NCBI RefSeq assembly: GCF_003362725.1
Contig: NZ_QKTV01000006.1
Span: 175,885-239,884, forward strand
Source of the DNA: Winogradskyella aurantiaca
GTDB taxonomy: Bacteria > Bacteroidota > Bacteroidia > Flavobacteriales > Flavobacteriaceae
Length of the DNA stretch: 64,000 bases
Reading direction: 5' to 3'
The stretch's first letter is position 1. Every line of letters begins with the position of its first letter. Below are positions 17,089 through 25,766 of this stretch, one piece after another. The notes under the pieces are model-generated. The model did not search any database. It was not told the DNA's origin and was given only the letters and a program-made list of their open reading frames with translations. Made by a program: the position numbers and the translations under genes.

Positions 17089-18085
17089 AACTTCTAAAAA
17101 TGGTATGTCTTAAAATAAACTCAAATATTAAAAATAGGCCTGCCAAAATAACTAATGGCCTATATTTTTCTTCGTAATTATAGTATTTACGCTCCTCAAC
17201 CTCTGTTTTTTCAAGTTTATTGATTTCATCGTAAATATCTTCCAATTTTTTATTGTTGGTAGCTCTAAAATAAAGGCCTCCTGTTGCCTCAGCAATCTCC
17301 TGAAGTAACTCCTCGTCAATCTCCACCTGAACACGACCATACTGGAAGGTTCCATCGCGTCGAATACCAATGGGTGAAAGTGCCATTCCATTGGTACCTA
17401 AACCAATAGTATAAGTTTTGATGCCATATTCCACCGCTAATTCACTTGCTATTTTTGGGTCAATAAACCCAGCATTATTGACACCATCAGTTAAAAGAAT
17501 TATGACCTTACTCTTAGCTTTACTGTCTTTTAATCGGTTGACTGAGGTTGCTAATCCCATTCCAATGGCTGTACCTCCTTCAATTATGGTGTTATACTTA
17601 ATATCACGTAAGGCCCTTAGAACAATATTCTTATCACTTGTTATAGGTGTTTTGGTATAACTCTCTCCTGCATATTCCACCAACCCAATCCTATCATTCG
17701 GACGCCCCTTAATAAAATCTTCAGCCACCTCTTTAAGTGCTTCCAATCGATTAGGCAGTAAGTCTTTTGCCAGCATACTTGCAGAAACATCAATGGCCAT
17801 TACAATATCAATACCTTTGGTTGTCTTTGTCTTAGTTGAGACATCAACAGTTCTAGGTCTGGCCAGTGCTGTAATTAGCAAACCAAGGGCCAAAATACGA
17901 AGTACAAAAAGGACGTGCTTTAATTTAGCCCAAACAGATCCTTTTAGTTTAAACCCACTTACGGTTGAAATTTTAAATTCAGAAGTCTGACGCTTGTTGG
18001 TAAACACATACCAAACAATGGCTACAGGAATGCAAAGCAGTAACCAAAATAATTCTTTATTTAAAAATTCTATATTCTCAAACAT
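17081..18085 (-). CDS. batA: BatA: membrane-anchored von Willebrand factor A protein
   Basis: A 334-residue paralogue of BatB with the same layout: two N-terminal membrane segments (about 10-27 and 58-76), VWA domain with MIDAS D99-V-S101-A-S103, TSDKN and LTDGVNNAG loops, and a C-terminal membrane helix (about 308-325). BatA and BatB probably form a complex in the inner membrane. The start codon shares one base with the upstream stop (TAATG), indicating translational coupling. Confidence 0.92.
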   Translation of the reverse strand: MFENIEFLNKELFWLLLCIPVAIVWYVFTNKRQTSEFKISTVSGFKLKGSVWAKLKHVLFVLRILALGLLITALARPRTVDVSTKTKTTKGIDIVMAIDVSASMLAKDLLPNRLEALKEVAEDFIKGRPNDRIGLVEYAGESYTKTPITSDKNIVLRALRDIKYNTIIEGGTAIGMGLATSVNRLKDSKAKSKVIILLTDGVNNAGFIDPKIASELAVEYGIKTYTIGLGTNGMALSPIGIRRDGTFQYGRVQVEIDEELLQEIAEATGGLYFRATNNKKLEDIYDEINKLEKTEVEERKYYNYEEKYRPLVILAGLFLIFEFILRHTIFRSFV

Positions 18086-19773
18086 TAGTTTTCCTCTTCT
18101 ACTTCATCCGGTATTAGTTCCAGCGAGTCTATAATTCTCTGAGACACTGCTTCCAAATAAGGGTCGCCTTCGTGCCAGCTAATGGCAATTACCTGCGTCA
18201 CATTATTGGACATGAAAATAAAAATAGCATACTCAACAGGCACTGTTTCATTTCCAACCTTGGTGTTAAACGTCCCAAAGGTTTTCAATCCTTCAGCCGC
18301 ATTCGGTGTTATAAACTGATCCCGTTTCACCAGAATATCTTGTGCTCCATTGGCTTCAAATTTCTGGATAACTCCTTCTGAACTTTCCAGAATTTTTTGC
18401 GCTTTAAATTCTTCATCCTTGTATTGTTTCATCTCTTCTTCATCAACGATGTAGGTTATGGTTCCTACCTCGATAAAAAAGCCTGCTAATAAGGAATTAT
18501 AATTGAAAATAGTAGTTTTCACCTTGCCTTCCATTCCTTCGGGTGCAGGTTGGGGATCACGTTTTAAAACCTGAGGAGTTTCAACAAATATGGGAGGAAA
18601 TCCATAAGCACTACTTACCCATTGACCTTCTAACAACTCTTTGCTCTCCTTTCCAACAATGGTATCCTTGACATAGGTGAAGCCATAGGTGATACCAAAA
18701 CCAATAAAGGTGGCTACCAATAAAAATACCGATGCTGCGACAGTTATAATTATCTTCTTACGTTTCTTTCGCTGTTCTTGCTCCAAGCGGTACTGTTCAT
18801 TGAGCAACTTCTCTTCTTCAGAAGGTTCTGGAAGCACAAGTTTAACCTCATCAATCTCTTTCTCAATTGTAGTCTTGTCCATCTCAGCCAGAGCTATATC
18901 TGGTTCTGATTTGGCAAACTTTACAAGATCAGCACGTTTAAGGATGGTCTCTATATTCTTTATGGTGTCTTTCTTTAAGGGTATTTGATTGCCCTCCTTT
19001 AAAAGCTCTAATCGTGTTATTAGCTGATCAGTAGTACTTTCCATGGCCCGGTCATAGACCTTTTCATCCAGATACTTTCTTAGAATTAAAGTCAACTCAG
19101 AATAAAATTCTTTAACCTCTGACTGAATCAAATACCGACTTTCTTCAAGCTTGGTTAGCGCATATTTGGCTTGTTCGTAGGGCGGCATTAATGCCACTTC
19201 TTCCTCTTCGGTTAATGGTTTCTTTCTCCATATAAACCAATACAATAAAAAACCAGCAACCCCAAGACCTAACAACACCATGAGAAGAATTTTCCAGAAA
19301 TTCCCGCTTGACTTATCAGCTTCTATGATAGGTTTTATATCATAAAGACCTTGTTTAGTAGTATCTACTTCCACCCCAACAACAGATACCAATAACGAAT
19401 CTGTAAAAAATGGTTGCTCCTGAATAAGGACTTTTTGACGTGGAATCACATAGGACCCCGAGTCAAATTGGGTAAGTAAATAAGTTCTTAGAAGCTCAAT
19501 TTTATCCGCTTTTCTTATACTGTCTATCGCGGTGCTCTCAACTAATTCCAATGGAAGGAATGTTTGACCTTCAGGAAAAACCACAAGATTAGTAGTATCG
19601 GTTTCAACTTTTATCTCATACTTAATTTGCTCTCCAATTGCTATTTGAGTCGTGTCAACCTTTGAGCTAACCTGCGCCCATGATGTTACAGTAAAAACCA
19701 GAAGAACTGCGAGCAAAAAATTGAATTTTCGCAACAAGTATATAGAACGATATGTTGGTTTATCTTCTGACAT
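18085..19773 (-). CDS. BatD-like membrane protein with extra C-terminal periplasmic domain
   Basis: A 562-residue protein in the position between DUF58 and BatA. It has a signal anchor (about 13-33), an N-terminal Ig-like BatD-type domain (about 35-130; VDTTQIAIGEQIKYEIKVE), a membrane segment (about 160-183), a cytoplasmic helical region as in DUF4381 proteins (about 190-335, YELTLILRKYL-like), a second membrane segment (about 338-362) and a ~190-residue C-terminal domain on the outer side (about 370-555). The first half fits a family common in flavobacterial Bat operons; I do not recognise the C-terminal domain. Operon spacing: 3 bp after DUF58, 1-bp overlap with batA. Confidence 0.8.
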   Translation of the reverse strand: MSEDKPTYRSIYLLRKFNFLLAVLLVFTVTSWAQVSSKVDTTQIAIGEQIKYEIKVETDTTNLVVFPEGQTFLPLELVESTAIDSIRKADKIELLRTYLLTQFDSGSYVIPRQKVLIQEQPFFTDSLLVSVVGVEVDTTKQGLYDIKPIIEADKSSGNFWKILLMVLLGLGVAGFLLYWFIWRKKPLTEEEEVALMPPYEQAKYALTKLEESRYLIQSEVKEFYSELTLILRKYLDEKVYDRAMESTTDQLITRLELLKEGNQIPLKKDTIKNIETILKRADLVKFAKSEPDIALAEMDKTTIEKEIDEVKLVLPEPSEEEKLLNEQYRLEQEQRKKRKKIIITVAASVFLLVATFIGFGITYGFTYVKDTIVGKESKELLEGQWVSSAYGFPPIFVETPQVLKRDPQPAPEGMEGKVKTTIFNYNSLLAGFFIEVGTITYIVDEEEMKQYKDEEFKAQKILESSEGVIQKFEANGAQDILVKRDQFITPNAAEGLKTFGTFNTKVGNETVPVEYAIFIFMSNNVTQVIAISWHEGDPYLEAVSQRIIDSLELIPDEVEEEN

Positions 19774-19776
19774 TAT

Positions 19777-20643
19777 TTACGATCGCCGTTTAAAATATCC
19801 TAATAGCTTCTTTACATAACTCTCATCCACTCGGCAATTGATGGTTCCAGCACCGGATTTAGTGAAGCTATCTTTAAAATATCCTACATGCTCATTATAA
19901 TTTTTAGCATAGTTGGTTCTAACTGCTTTAGATGCAGTATTAACCAGCATCAGTTCCCCAGTTTCTTCATCTTGCATGGATACCATTCCTAAATTAGGCA
20001 ACTCTTCTTCATGTCGATCGTAAATCCTAATTCCTGTGATATCGTGTTTTCCTGCCGCAATTTTCAAATTATGACGGTAACCATCAGTTAAGAAATCAGA
20101 TAAAACAAACACGATGGCCTTTTTCTTCATCACATTAGAAAGAAACTTTATGGCTTCAGCAATATCAGTCCGTTTACTCTTTGGTTTAAACTCCAAAAGT
20201 TCACGAATTATACGCAGTACGTGTGAGCGCCCTTTCTTGGGTGGAATGTAAAGTTCAATCTCGTCTGAGAATAAAATCAATCCAATCTTATCATTATTTT
20301 GAGTAGCCGAAAAAGCCAGGGTAGCCGCTATTTCAGTCACAATCTCATCCTTAAACTGATTTTTTGTGCCAAAAAATTTTGAGCCCGAAACATCAGCCAC
20401 TAACATCATTGTTAATTCTCGTTCTTCCTCAAACACCTTCACATAGGGCTCATTGTATCTAGCCGTAACATTCCAATCGATATTTCTAACATCATCACCA
20501 AATTGATACTGGCGGACCTCAGAAAAGGTCATACCGCGGCCCTTAAAGGTAGAGTGGTACTCACCTCCAAAAATATGATCAGACAGACGTCGTGTCTTAA
20601 TCTCTATTTTTCGAACTTTTTTTAGCAGTGCTTTGGTATCCAT
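19777..20643 (-). CDS. DUF58 (VWA-like) protein partner of MoxR
   Basis: A 288-residue soluble protein. It carries the DUF58 signature GRGMTFSEVRQYQFGDDVRNIDW-type block (residues 35-57) and a MIDAS-like D84-V-S86-G-S88. DUF58 proteins are almost always encoded next to MoxR AAA+ ATPases and are thought to act as their substrates or adaptors. Here it links MoxR to the membrane-bound VWA proteins of the same operon. The gene is 73 bp downstream of moxR; the gap contains a small GCGATG/CATCGC hairpin (20674-20691) but no T-run. Confidence 0.92.
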   Translation of the reverse strand: MDTKALLKKVRKIEIKTRRLSDHIFGGEYHSTFKGRGMTFSEVRQYQFGDDVRNIDWNVTARYNEPYVKVFEEERELTMMLVADVSGSKFFGTKNQFKDEIVTEIAATLAFSATQNNDKIGLILFSDEIELYIPPKKGRSHVLRIIRELLEFKPKSKRTDIAEAIKFLSNVMKKKAIVFVLSDFLTDGYRHNLKIAAGKHDITGIRIYDRHEEELPNLGMVSMQDEETGELMLVNTASKAVRTNYAKNYNEHVGYFKDSFTKSGAGTINCRVDESYVKKLLGYFKRRS

Positions 20644-20716
20644 GTATCAATTTAGATTGCCGATTGTTGATTTGCGATGCTTGTTCATCGCGATGCCAGG
20701 TCTTTAATCTTAAATT

Positions 20717-21718
20717 CTATGGTACTTCAATTTCATTAACGATTTTGTTGATGAGATCAACCGAGGTTACGTTTTCTGCTTCTGCTTCGTAAGTAATCCC
20801 TATTCTGTGTCTTAACACATCGTGCACCACAGCACGCACATCTTCAGGAACAACATAACCGCGCCTCTTTATAAAAGCATAACATTTAGCAGCTGTTGCC
20901 AAGTTGATACTTCCCCTCGGAGAAGCGCCAAATGAAATCAATGGTTTAATATCGGGTAAGCGGTATTTCTCGGGGTAGCGAGTAGCAAAGATGATATCTA
21001 AAATATACTTCTCAATTTTCTCATCCATATAAACCATGCGTACAGCTTTTTGTGCACTTAATATCTGTTCTACAGATACCACTGGATTAACCTTATCAAA
21101 GGCCCCTTTTAAATTAGCTCTAACAATTAACTGTTCTTCATCCAATTTTGGATAATCGATTACAGTCTTGAGCATAAAACGGTCTACCTGTGCTTCTGGT
21201 AACGGATAAGTTCCTTCTTGTTCAACGGGGTTTTGAGTTGCCATTACTAAAAAGGGTTTGTCCAGAACAAAAGTCTCATCACCAATGGTCACTTGCTTTT
21301 CTTGCATCGCCTCAAGTAAGGCCGATTGCACTTTGGCTGGAGCTCTGTTAATCTCATCTGCTAACACAAAATTGGCGAAAATAGGTCCCTTTTTTATTGA
21401 AAAATCGTTTTCCTTGATATTGTAAATTAAGGTACCTACTACATCTGCTGGTAAAAGATCTGGAGTAAACTGAATTCTGCTAAATGACCCAGACACCGCT
21501 TGAGAAAGGGTATTGATGGCCAACGTTTTTGCTAATCCAGGAACCCCTTCTAATAGAATATGTCCCTGACCTAACAAGCCAATTAATAAACGTTCCACCA
21601 TATGCTTCTGACCTACAATTACCTTATTCATTTCAAGGGTTAATAGATCTACAAAAGCACTCTCTTTTTCTATTTTTTCATTAATGGCTTTAATATCAAT
21701 TGTACCAGTTTCTTCCAT
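20717..21718 (-). CDS. MoxR family AAA+ ATPase
   Basis: A 333-residue cytoplasmic ATPase, first gene of the nine-gene Bat operon. Walker A GVPGLAKT (residues 58-65), Walker B VLADE (118-122) followed by NRAPAKVQSALLEAMQE, sensor 1 ATQNP (near 160), and the C-terminal lid domain with FGASPRGSINLA. MoxR ATPases act as chaperones that load metals or mature protein complexes together with VWA partners. A TAATTTTG box at 21774-21781 could be its -7 promoter element, but no TTG -33 was found. Confidence 0.95.
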   Translation of the reverse strand: MEETGTIDIKAINEKIEKESAFVDLLTLEMNKVIVGQKHMVERLLIGLLGQGHILLEGVPGLAKTLAINTLSQAVSGSFSRIQFTPDLLPADVVGTLIYNIKENDFSIKKGPIFANFVLADEINRAPAKVQSALLEAMQEKQVTIGDETFVLDKPFLVMATQNPVEQEGTYPLPEAQVDRFMLKTVIDYPKLDEEQLIVRANLKGAFDKVNPVVSVEQILSAQKAVRMVYMDEKIEKYILDIIFATRYPEKYRLPDIKPLISFGASPRGSINLATAAKCYAFIKRRGYVVPEDVRAVVHDVLRHRIGITYEAEAENVTSVDLINKIVNEIEVP

Positions 21719-21810
21719 TGTTTACAGTATTTTCAAAAGCTTAACGCCTTGATTTATCGAATTTGCAAATAATCAAAATTAAAATTGCTTTGCTGTTAAT
21801 AATTGGTTAA

Positions 21811-21845
21811 AAATAAAAGAGGATTTCACTTCTGTGAAATCCTCT
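21811..21845 (-). terminator. Terminator downstream of the DUF4382-type lipoprotein gene
   Basis: Perfect 12-bp inverted repeat AGAGGATTTCAC / GTGAAATCCTCT with a 4-nt loop, followed on the minus strand by TTTTATTTTT. It isolates the lipoprotein gene from the Bat operon. Confidence 0.8.
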
Positions 21846-21901
21846 GTTTTAAGATGTTATATTTTGATTTATATGAACTATCTGCCTTGTTGTTTATTGT
21901 T

Positions 21902-22468
21902 TTAAAACAATTCGTACAAACGCATCTCTGTATTCATTTTTGGAGTTAAAATCACGTCCATTCCATTCATCTGGATGGATTTGTCAACTTCAAAATCAAG
22001 CGTAAACTCGTAAGACTTATTGGCTTGTAACGATCGGTCTACAGTATTTACAGATTCTTTATTTGATGCTTCAGGTGTATCAATAGCATAAAGTATGTTA
22101 TTCATTACCATAGCATTGTCATCACCAAGAACTAACTTAACACTGTATACATGAGATACAGGAATTACCAAATCTTCTACCAGAATTAACTCAGCACCGT
22201 TATGCATGTCTGAAAAATCGAAAACTCCAGAGTTAAGAGCACCTAAACTCATCCATGATTTAGAGCTTAAAGCGTTTTCATCAATTTGGATTTGAACGTC
22301 TTTTACGTCCAAATAAACACCACTGTATAGCTCACTACTACTGGATAATTTTACCGATATGGATGTATGTGTACTAGTTTCATTAACGGCTTCATTAGAA
22401 CATGAAGTCATAAAGGTTCCTATAAGTATTAGGATTAGTAGGCTTTTAGATAATTGTAAAGTTTTCAT
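21902..22468 (-). CDS. DUF4382-type lipoprotein
   Basis: A 188-residue lipoprotein: signal peptide with lipobox GTFMTSC (Cys at about residue 23), then a beta-rich domain with the features of DUF4382: VYLDVKDVQIQ, WMSLG, a 'GVFDFSDMHNG' stretch, LVEDLVIPVSHVYSVKLVLGD and NKSYEFTLDFEVDKSI. The function of this domain is unknown; it occurs in secreted Bacteroidota proteins. The ATG at 22468 gives a normal lipoprotein signal; an ATG six codons upstream (22486) lies in the leader hairpin. Monocistronic. Confidence 0.8.
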   Translation of the reverse strand: MKTLQLSKSLLILILIGTFMTSCSNEAVNETSTHTSISVKLSSSSELYSGVYLDVKDVQIQIDENALSSKSWMSLGALNSGVFDFSDMHNGAELILVEDLVIPVSHVYSVKLVLGDDNAMVMNNILYAIDTPEASNKESVNTVDRSLQANKSYEFTLDFEVDKSIQMNGMDVILTPKMNTEMRLYELF

Positions 22469-22472
22469 TGTT

Positions 22473-22515
22473 GGGGCGTTTAACATTTACACCACAATAT
22501 TAGGTTAGGCGCCCC
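22473..22515 (-). promoter_or_regulatory. Leader hairpin directly upstream of the lipoprotein start codon
   Basis: On the minus strand GGGGCG-CC-TAAC pairs with GTTA-AA-CGCCCC (6 + 4 bp around a 2x2 internal loop, 19-nt loop). The 3' arm ends four bases before the ATG at 22468. The strong G/C clamp stands out in AT-rich surroundings and would cover the translation initiation region; no T-run follows. Confidence 0.4.
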
Positions 22516-22784
22516 TTGACCGTTAGATTTTCTTTATAAAGTGCACAAAAATCAGTATAAAATGCATCGTTTTGCAGATTTCTTGGATAAACTGCACGAT
22601 CAATACTGTGAAAAATAGAGTCATTTTAGAACCAGATCTCTCAAAAAATCAATGGTATTCTACTAAAACACTGTTAATCAAAGTGCTTATAACTTTATAA
22701 AACAAACAGAGATTTTGATCATTCATCTTGGTGATATTGAATATTTTTACATGAACTCCTTATTAACTTAATGACGATATCAGA
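22516..22784. other. Non-coding stretch between divergent genes
   Basis: AT-rich sequence without a credible ORF, RNA gene or full promoter match. It must hold the promoters of both divergent units (lipoprotein, and aldo/keto reductase cluster). TATTTTTA-like boxes occur at about 22742-22749, but spacing to a TTG does not fit. Confidence 0.5.
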
Positions 22785-23648
22785 TTGAAATTTTCAAAAA
22801 TTATTGCGGGTGTGATGACCTGGGGAAGCTGGGGTAAACAGCTTAATACCAAAGACATGCAATCGCTCATAGAACATTGTCTTGATATTGGAATCACAAC
22901 ATTTGACCATGCCGATATTTACGGTGCCTATAGCACTGAATCCGATTTTGGTAAGGCTTTAAGTGGCATGTCTATTGACCGATCTCAATTCCAATTGATC
23001 TCTAAATGTGGCATCCAGTATGTCTGTGACACTCGAGATAATACGGTTAAACATTATAATTACTCAAAGGATTATATCCTCTGGTCAGTTGAGCAATCAC
23101 TCAACAACCTTCAAACCGAATATTTGGACTTGCTTTTACTGCATCGACCAAGTCCTCTGATGATAGCAGAAGAAATTGCAGAAGCTATTGAAATCCTGAA
23201 AAAAGAAGGTAAGATTAAGTCTTTTGGTGTTTCCAACTTTAATGCTTCACAAATGGATTTAGTTGGTTTTAGAACTGATGTCAATTATAATCAGGTAGAG
23301 TTTTCATTAACCCAGCACACCGCCATGCATGACGGCACATTTGACTACATGCTTTCCAATGGTGTTGGTGCAATGGCCTGGTCTCCTCTGGGAAGCTTTT
23401 TTAAAGACGACTCGGCACAATCTAAACGTATCAAAAACGTGCAAGACAAACTAACGGTTAAATATGATGCCAGTGCCGATCAGATTTTATTGGCTTGGAT
23501 AATGACTCATCCGGTTAATATTTCTCCTGTTATTGGAACCACAACGAAAGAACGAATGAATTTGGCCAAAGAAGCCCTAACTATTAATTTGGAATTAGAA
23601 GACTGGTTTGAATTGCTAGTAGCAAGCCAGGGCCATAAAGTCCCATAA
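22785..23648 (+). CDS. Aldo/keto reductase
   Basis: A 287-residue NADPH-dependent oxidoreductase with TIM-barrel fold. The catalytic tetrad is visible: Asp41 and Tyr46 (DHADIYG), Lys74 (ISKCG) and His120 (LLLHRPSP); NADP-binding elements GVSNFN and the C-terminal SPVIGTTTKERM. It belongs to the YdhF-like group by the N-terminus KFSKIIAGVMTWG. The start is a TTG: an in-frame stop lies 21 bases upstream, no ATG lies between, and the first internal ATG would remove the first strand. First gene of a three-gene cluster with an SDR and an AlbA_2 protein. Substrate unknown. Confidence 0.92.
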   Translation: MKFSKIIAGVMTWGSWGKQLNTKDMQSLIEHCLDIGITTFDHADIYGAYSTESDFGKALSGMSIDRSQFQLISKCGIQYVCDTRDNTVKHYNYSKDYILWSVEQSLNNLQTEYLDLLLLHRPSPLMIAEEIAEAIEILKKEGKIKSFGVSNFNASQMDLVGFRTDVNYNQVEFSLTQHTAMHDGTFDYMLSNGVGAMAWSPLGSFFKDDSAQSKRIKNVQDKLTVKYDASADQILLAWIMTHPVNISPVIGTTTKERMNLAKEALTINLELEDWFELLVASQGHKVP

Positions 23649-23657
23649 ATACACGAT

Positions 23658-24416
23658 ATGAAAACAGCACTTATTACTGGAGCCACAAGCGGTATAGGAA
23701 GAGCCACTGCCATTGTTTTTGCACAGAACAATATCAAACTCATTCTTTGCGGAAGACGTCAAGACCGTCTTGATGAAATTGAAGAATTGCTCTCCCCTCA
23801 AACTGAGGTGCTCACTTTAAATTTTGATGTTAGAGATAAAATGGAAGTGAAGAACATACTTTCTAGTCTTCCAGAAAGCTTTAGTAAGGTTGATATATTA
23901 GTCAATAATGCCGGCAATGCGCACGGACTCGACCCAATTCAAACTGGTTCGGTTGACGATTGGGATGCCATGATCGATATCAATGTTAAAGGCCTATTAT
24001 ATGTAAGTGAGGCCATTATTCCATCAATGGTTGCTAATAATTCAGGCCAAATTATCAATATTGGCTCGTCTGCTGGAAAAGAAGTGTATCCAAGGGGCAA
24101 CGTGTATTGTGCCAGCAAGCATGCAGTTCTAGCAATAACTGAAGGTATGCGTTTGGATTTGAATCCTCATGGAATTAAAGTGAGTGCTATCAACCCAGGA
24201 TTAGTAGAAACAGAATTTTCAGAAGTTAGATTTAAAGGTGACCCCAAAGCAGAAAATGTCTACAAGGGTTATAAAGCTCTCCAAGCAGAAGATATTGCAG
24301 AGATCATTTATTTCGCCGTCACCAGACCTGCCCATGTAAATTTAGCCGATGTCCTTGTGTTTCCAACAGCCCAGGCGAACAGTACTACTGTAAAAAAAGA
24401 ACTTATTGATTCCTAA
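23658..24416 (+). CDS. Short-chain dehydrogenase/reductase, YdfG-like
   Basis: A 252-residue classical SDR: cofactor motif TGATSGIG (residues 7-14), NNAG (83-86), Ser137/138, and catalytic Tyr150-x3-Lys154 (YCASK). Arg34-like CGRRQDRLDE after strand 2 suggests NADP preference. Closest to serine/3-hydroxy acid dehydrogenases (YdfG group: PRGNVYCASKHAV, NPGLVETEFSEVRF). Starts 9 bp after the aldo/keto reductase, so co-transcribed. Confidence 0.93.
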   Translation: MKTALITGATSGIGRATAIVFAQNNIKLILCGRRQDRLDEIEELLSPQTEVLTLNFDVRDKMEVKNILSSLPESFSKVDILVNNAGNAHGLDPIQTGSVDDWDAMIDINVKGLLYVSEAIIPSMVANNSGQIINIGSSAGKEVYPRGNVYCASKHAVLAITEGMRLDLNPHGIKVSAINPGLVETEFSEVRFKGDPKAENVYKGYKALQAEDIAEIIYFAVTRPAHVNLADVLVFPTAQANSTTVKKELIDS

Positions 24417-24435
24417 GTTGCTTTTACTCTAGCTA

Positions 24436-25569
24436 ATGATTAATAAGCGTTTATTGATTAAGAACCTCCTTGCTCATAATGATGAGAATAGTTTTTATGA
24501 TAAAAAGCGTAAAATTGATATTAGCTTTAAAGAGGGAAAAGCGAAGTTCTTAAAGCACATCTGTGCCCTTAGCAATAGCAATCCTAAGAACAACTCCTAT
24601 ATCGTTATTGGTGTTGACGATGAGGAAAACAAAATTATTGGTGTTGATTTCTTTGATGATAGTAAAATTCAAAACCTTATCAATGCCTATCTTACCAATC
24701 CTCCAGTTGTACAATACGAAAATATTTCTTTTCCTCATCTCCCAGATGACAAAGTTGTGGGTCTTGTTACCATAAGGCCTATAGATCAGTTAACTGCTCT
24801 TAGAAAAAACATCTGGAAATATTATGGCGGAGCGGTGTTTTTCAGGGATGGAAGTATGAGTATGCCCAAGGTATTTGATATTGAAATTAAGGATGTTAAT
24901 TCAAGAATAGTCACTGCTATAGAAAACCATGCTCAAAACAATATTGAGTTAACCCTAAATGGAGTCTTTGATTTTTTAAAGAAACGAAGCGACTATCGGC
25001 CGGAATATTTGGTGTTTCAGGAGTACTTTGTTTTGTGTTGGTCAGGATTGAAGAAGCAGGTCAAGGATGAAGTATTTTATTCTAGGGTAGACATCGAGTT
25101 AATCAATGAACAAGTACGGCTCTTCTATTCTGCTCTGGATGAAGTGGCCATTACCTACTCCAATAACTCATTTGAAATTGTTGAATATGTGCGATTGGGG
25201 CTAAACCAATCTTTTAAATATTACAAACTAGAACATACCATCATTAAATTTGCTGATAACGCCAGTTACCAAATTGAGTCCAACCTAATTTTTGAACCTC
25301 CACAATTTGATAAAAAGGTATTACACCATATTTACAATGCCAATAATGCCTTATTAAAAAAGCTTGAAAAAGGGCTTGTTCTTAGCCCAAATGAACAAGA
25401 GGATCTAAAAAACTTATCGGCTAGTTATCTTATCTGTTTCCTCAATGGTTTCCCTCAGGCAATTGAAAAATTACATCACGCCAAACCCTACCTCAAAAAA
25501 CTCAGCCTTCCAATCTACAGAACTTATAAAGAGGCTGTTAGGATTCTAAGAAAGGTCAAGTACAACTAA
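24436..25569 (+). CDS. AlbA_2 (divergent AAA-4/Schlafen-like) domain protein
   Basis: A 377-residue soluble protein. The N-terminal ~150 residues are an AlbA_2-type putative DNA/ATP-binding domain: GKAKFLKHICALSNSNP, YIVIGVDDEENKIIGVD and NPPVVQYENI. The rest, rich in helices and with repeated aromatic residues, is specific to a Bacteroidota group and not assigned. Members of the AlbA_2 superfamily are transcription regulators or RNA/DNA-binding proteins. Co-directional with the two oxidoreductases (19 bp gap) and followed by a strong terminator. Confidence 0.78.
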   Translation: MINKRLLIKNLLAHNDENSFYDKKRKIDISFKEGKAKFLKHICALSNSNPKNNSYIVIGVDDEENKIIGVDFFDDSKIQNLINAYLTNPPVVQYENISFPHLPDDKVVGLVTIRPIDQLTALRKNIWKYYGGAVFFRDGSMSMPKVFDIEIKDVNSRIVTAIENHAQNNIELTLNGVFDFLKKRSDYRPEYLVFQEYFVLCWSGLKKQVKDEVFYSRVDIELINEQVRLFYSALDEVAITYSNNSFEIVEYVRLGLNQSFKYYKLEHTIIKFADNASYQIESNLIFEPPQFDKKVLHHIYNANNALLKKLEKGLVLSPNEQEDLKNLSASYLICFLNGFPQAIEKLHHAKPYLKKLSLPIYRTYKEAVRILRKVKYN

Positions 25570-25701
25570 TAAAATTGTGCATTTCAACGTCGATAATGGC
25601 CTCATTATGTATTTCAAAGGTTTTTTTAACCATTCGTCAAAATATTTCATTCAAACTAAGTAGTTAAATGATATTTGTGGTGCTATTAATCAGTTAAAAG
25701 T

Positions 25702-25748
25702 AACCTTGTTTCTCCCAGCAACGTCTGGCATTGGAACGAGGTTTTTTT
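25702..25748 (+). terminator. Terminator of the reductase-SDR-AlbA_2 cluster
   Basis: An 11-bp outer stem AACCTTGTTTC / GGAACGAGGTT (two G-U pairs), an inner CCAG/CTGG stem, and a run of seven T's on the plus strand. It lies between the converging AlbA_2 and DUF1501 genes. Confidence 0.7.
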
Positions 25749-25766
25749 CTGCCCTTAACTGAACCA

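Noticed and set aside
20674..20691. GCGATG/CATCGC hairpin between moxR and the DUF58 gene
   Set aside because: Only 6 bp, without a T-run or a second copy; probably not a terminator or repeat element.
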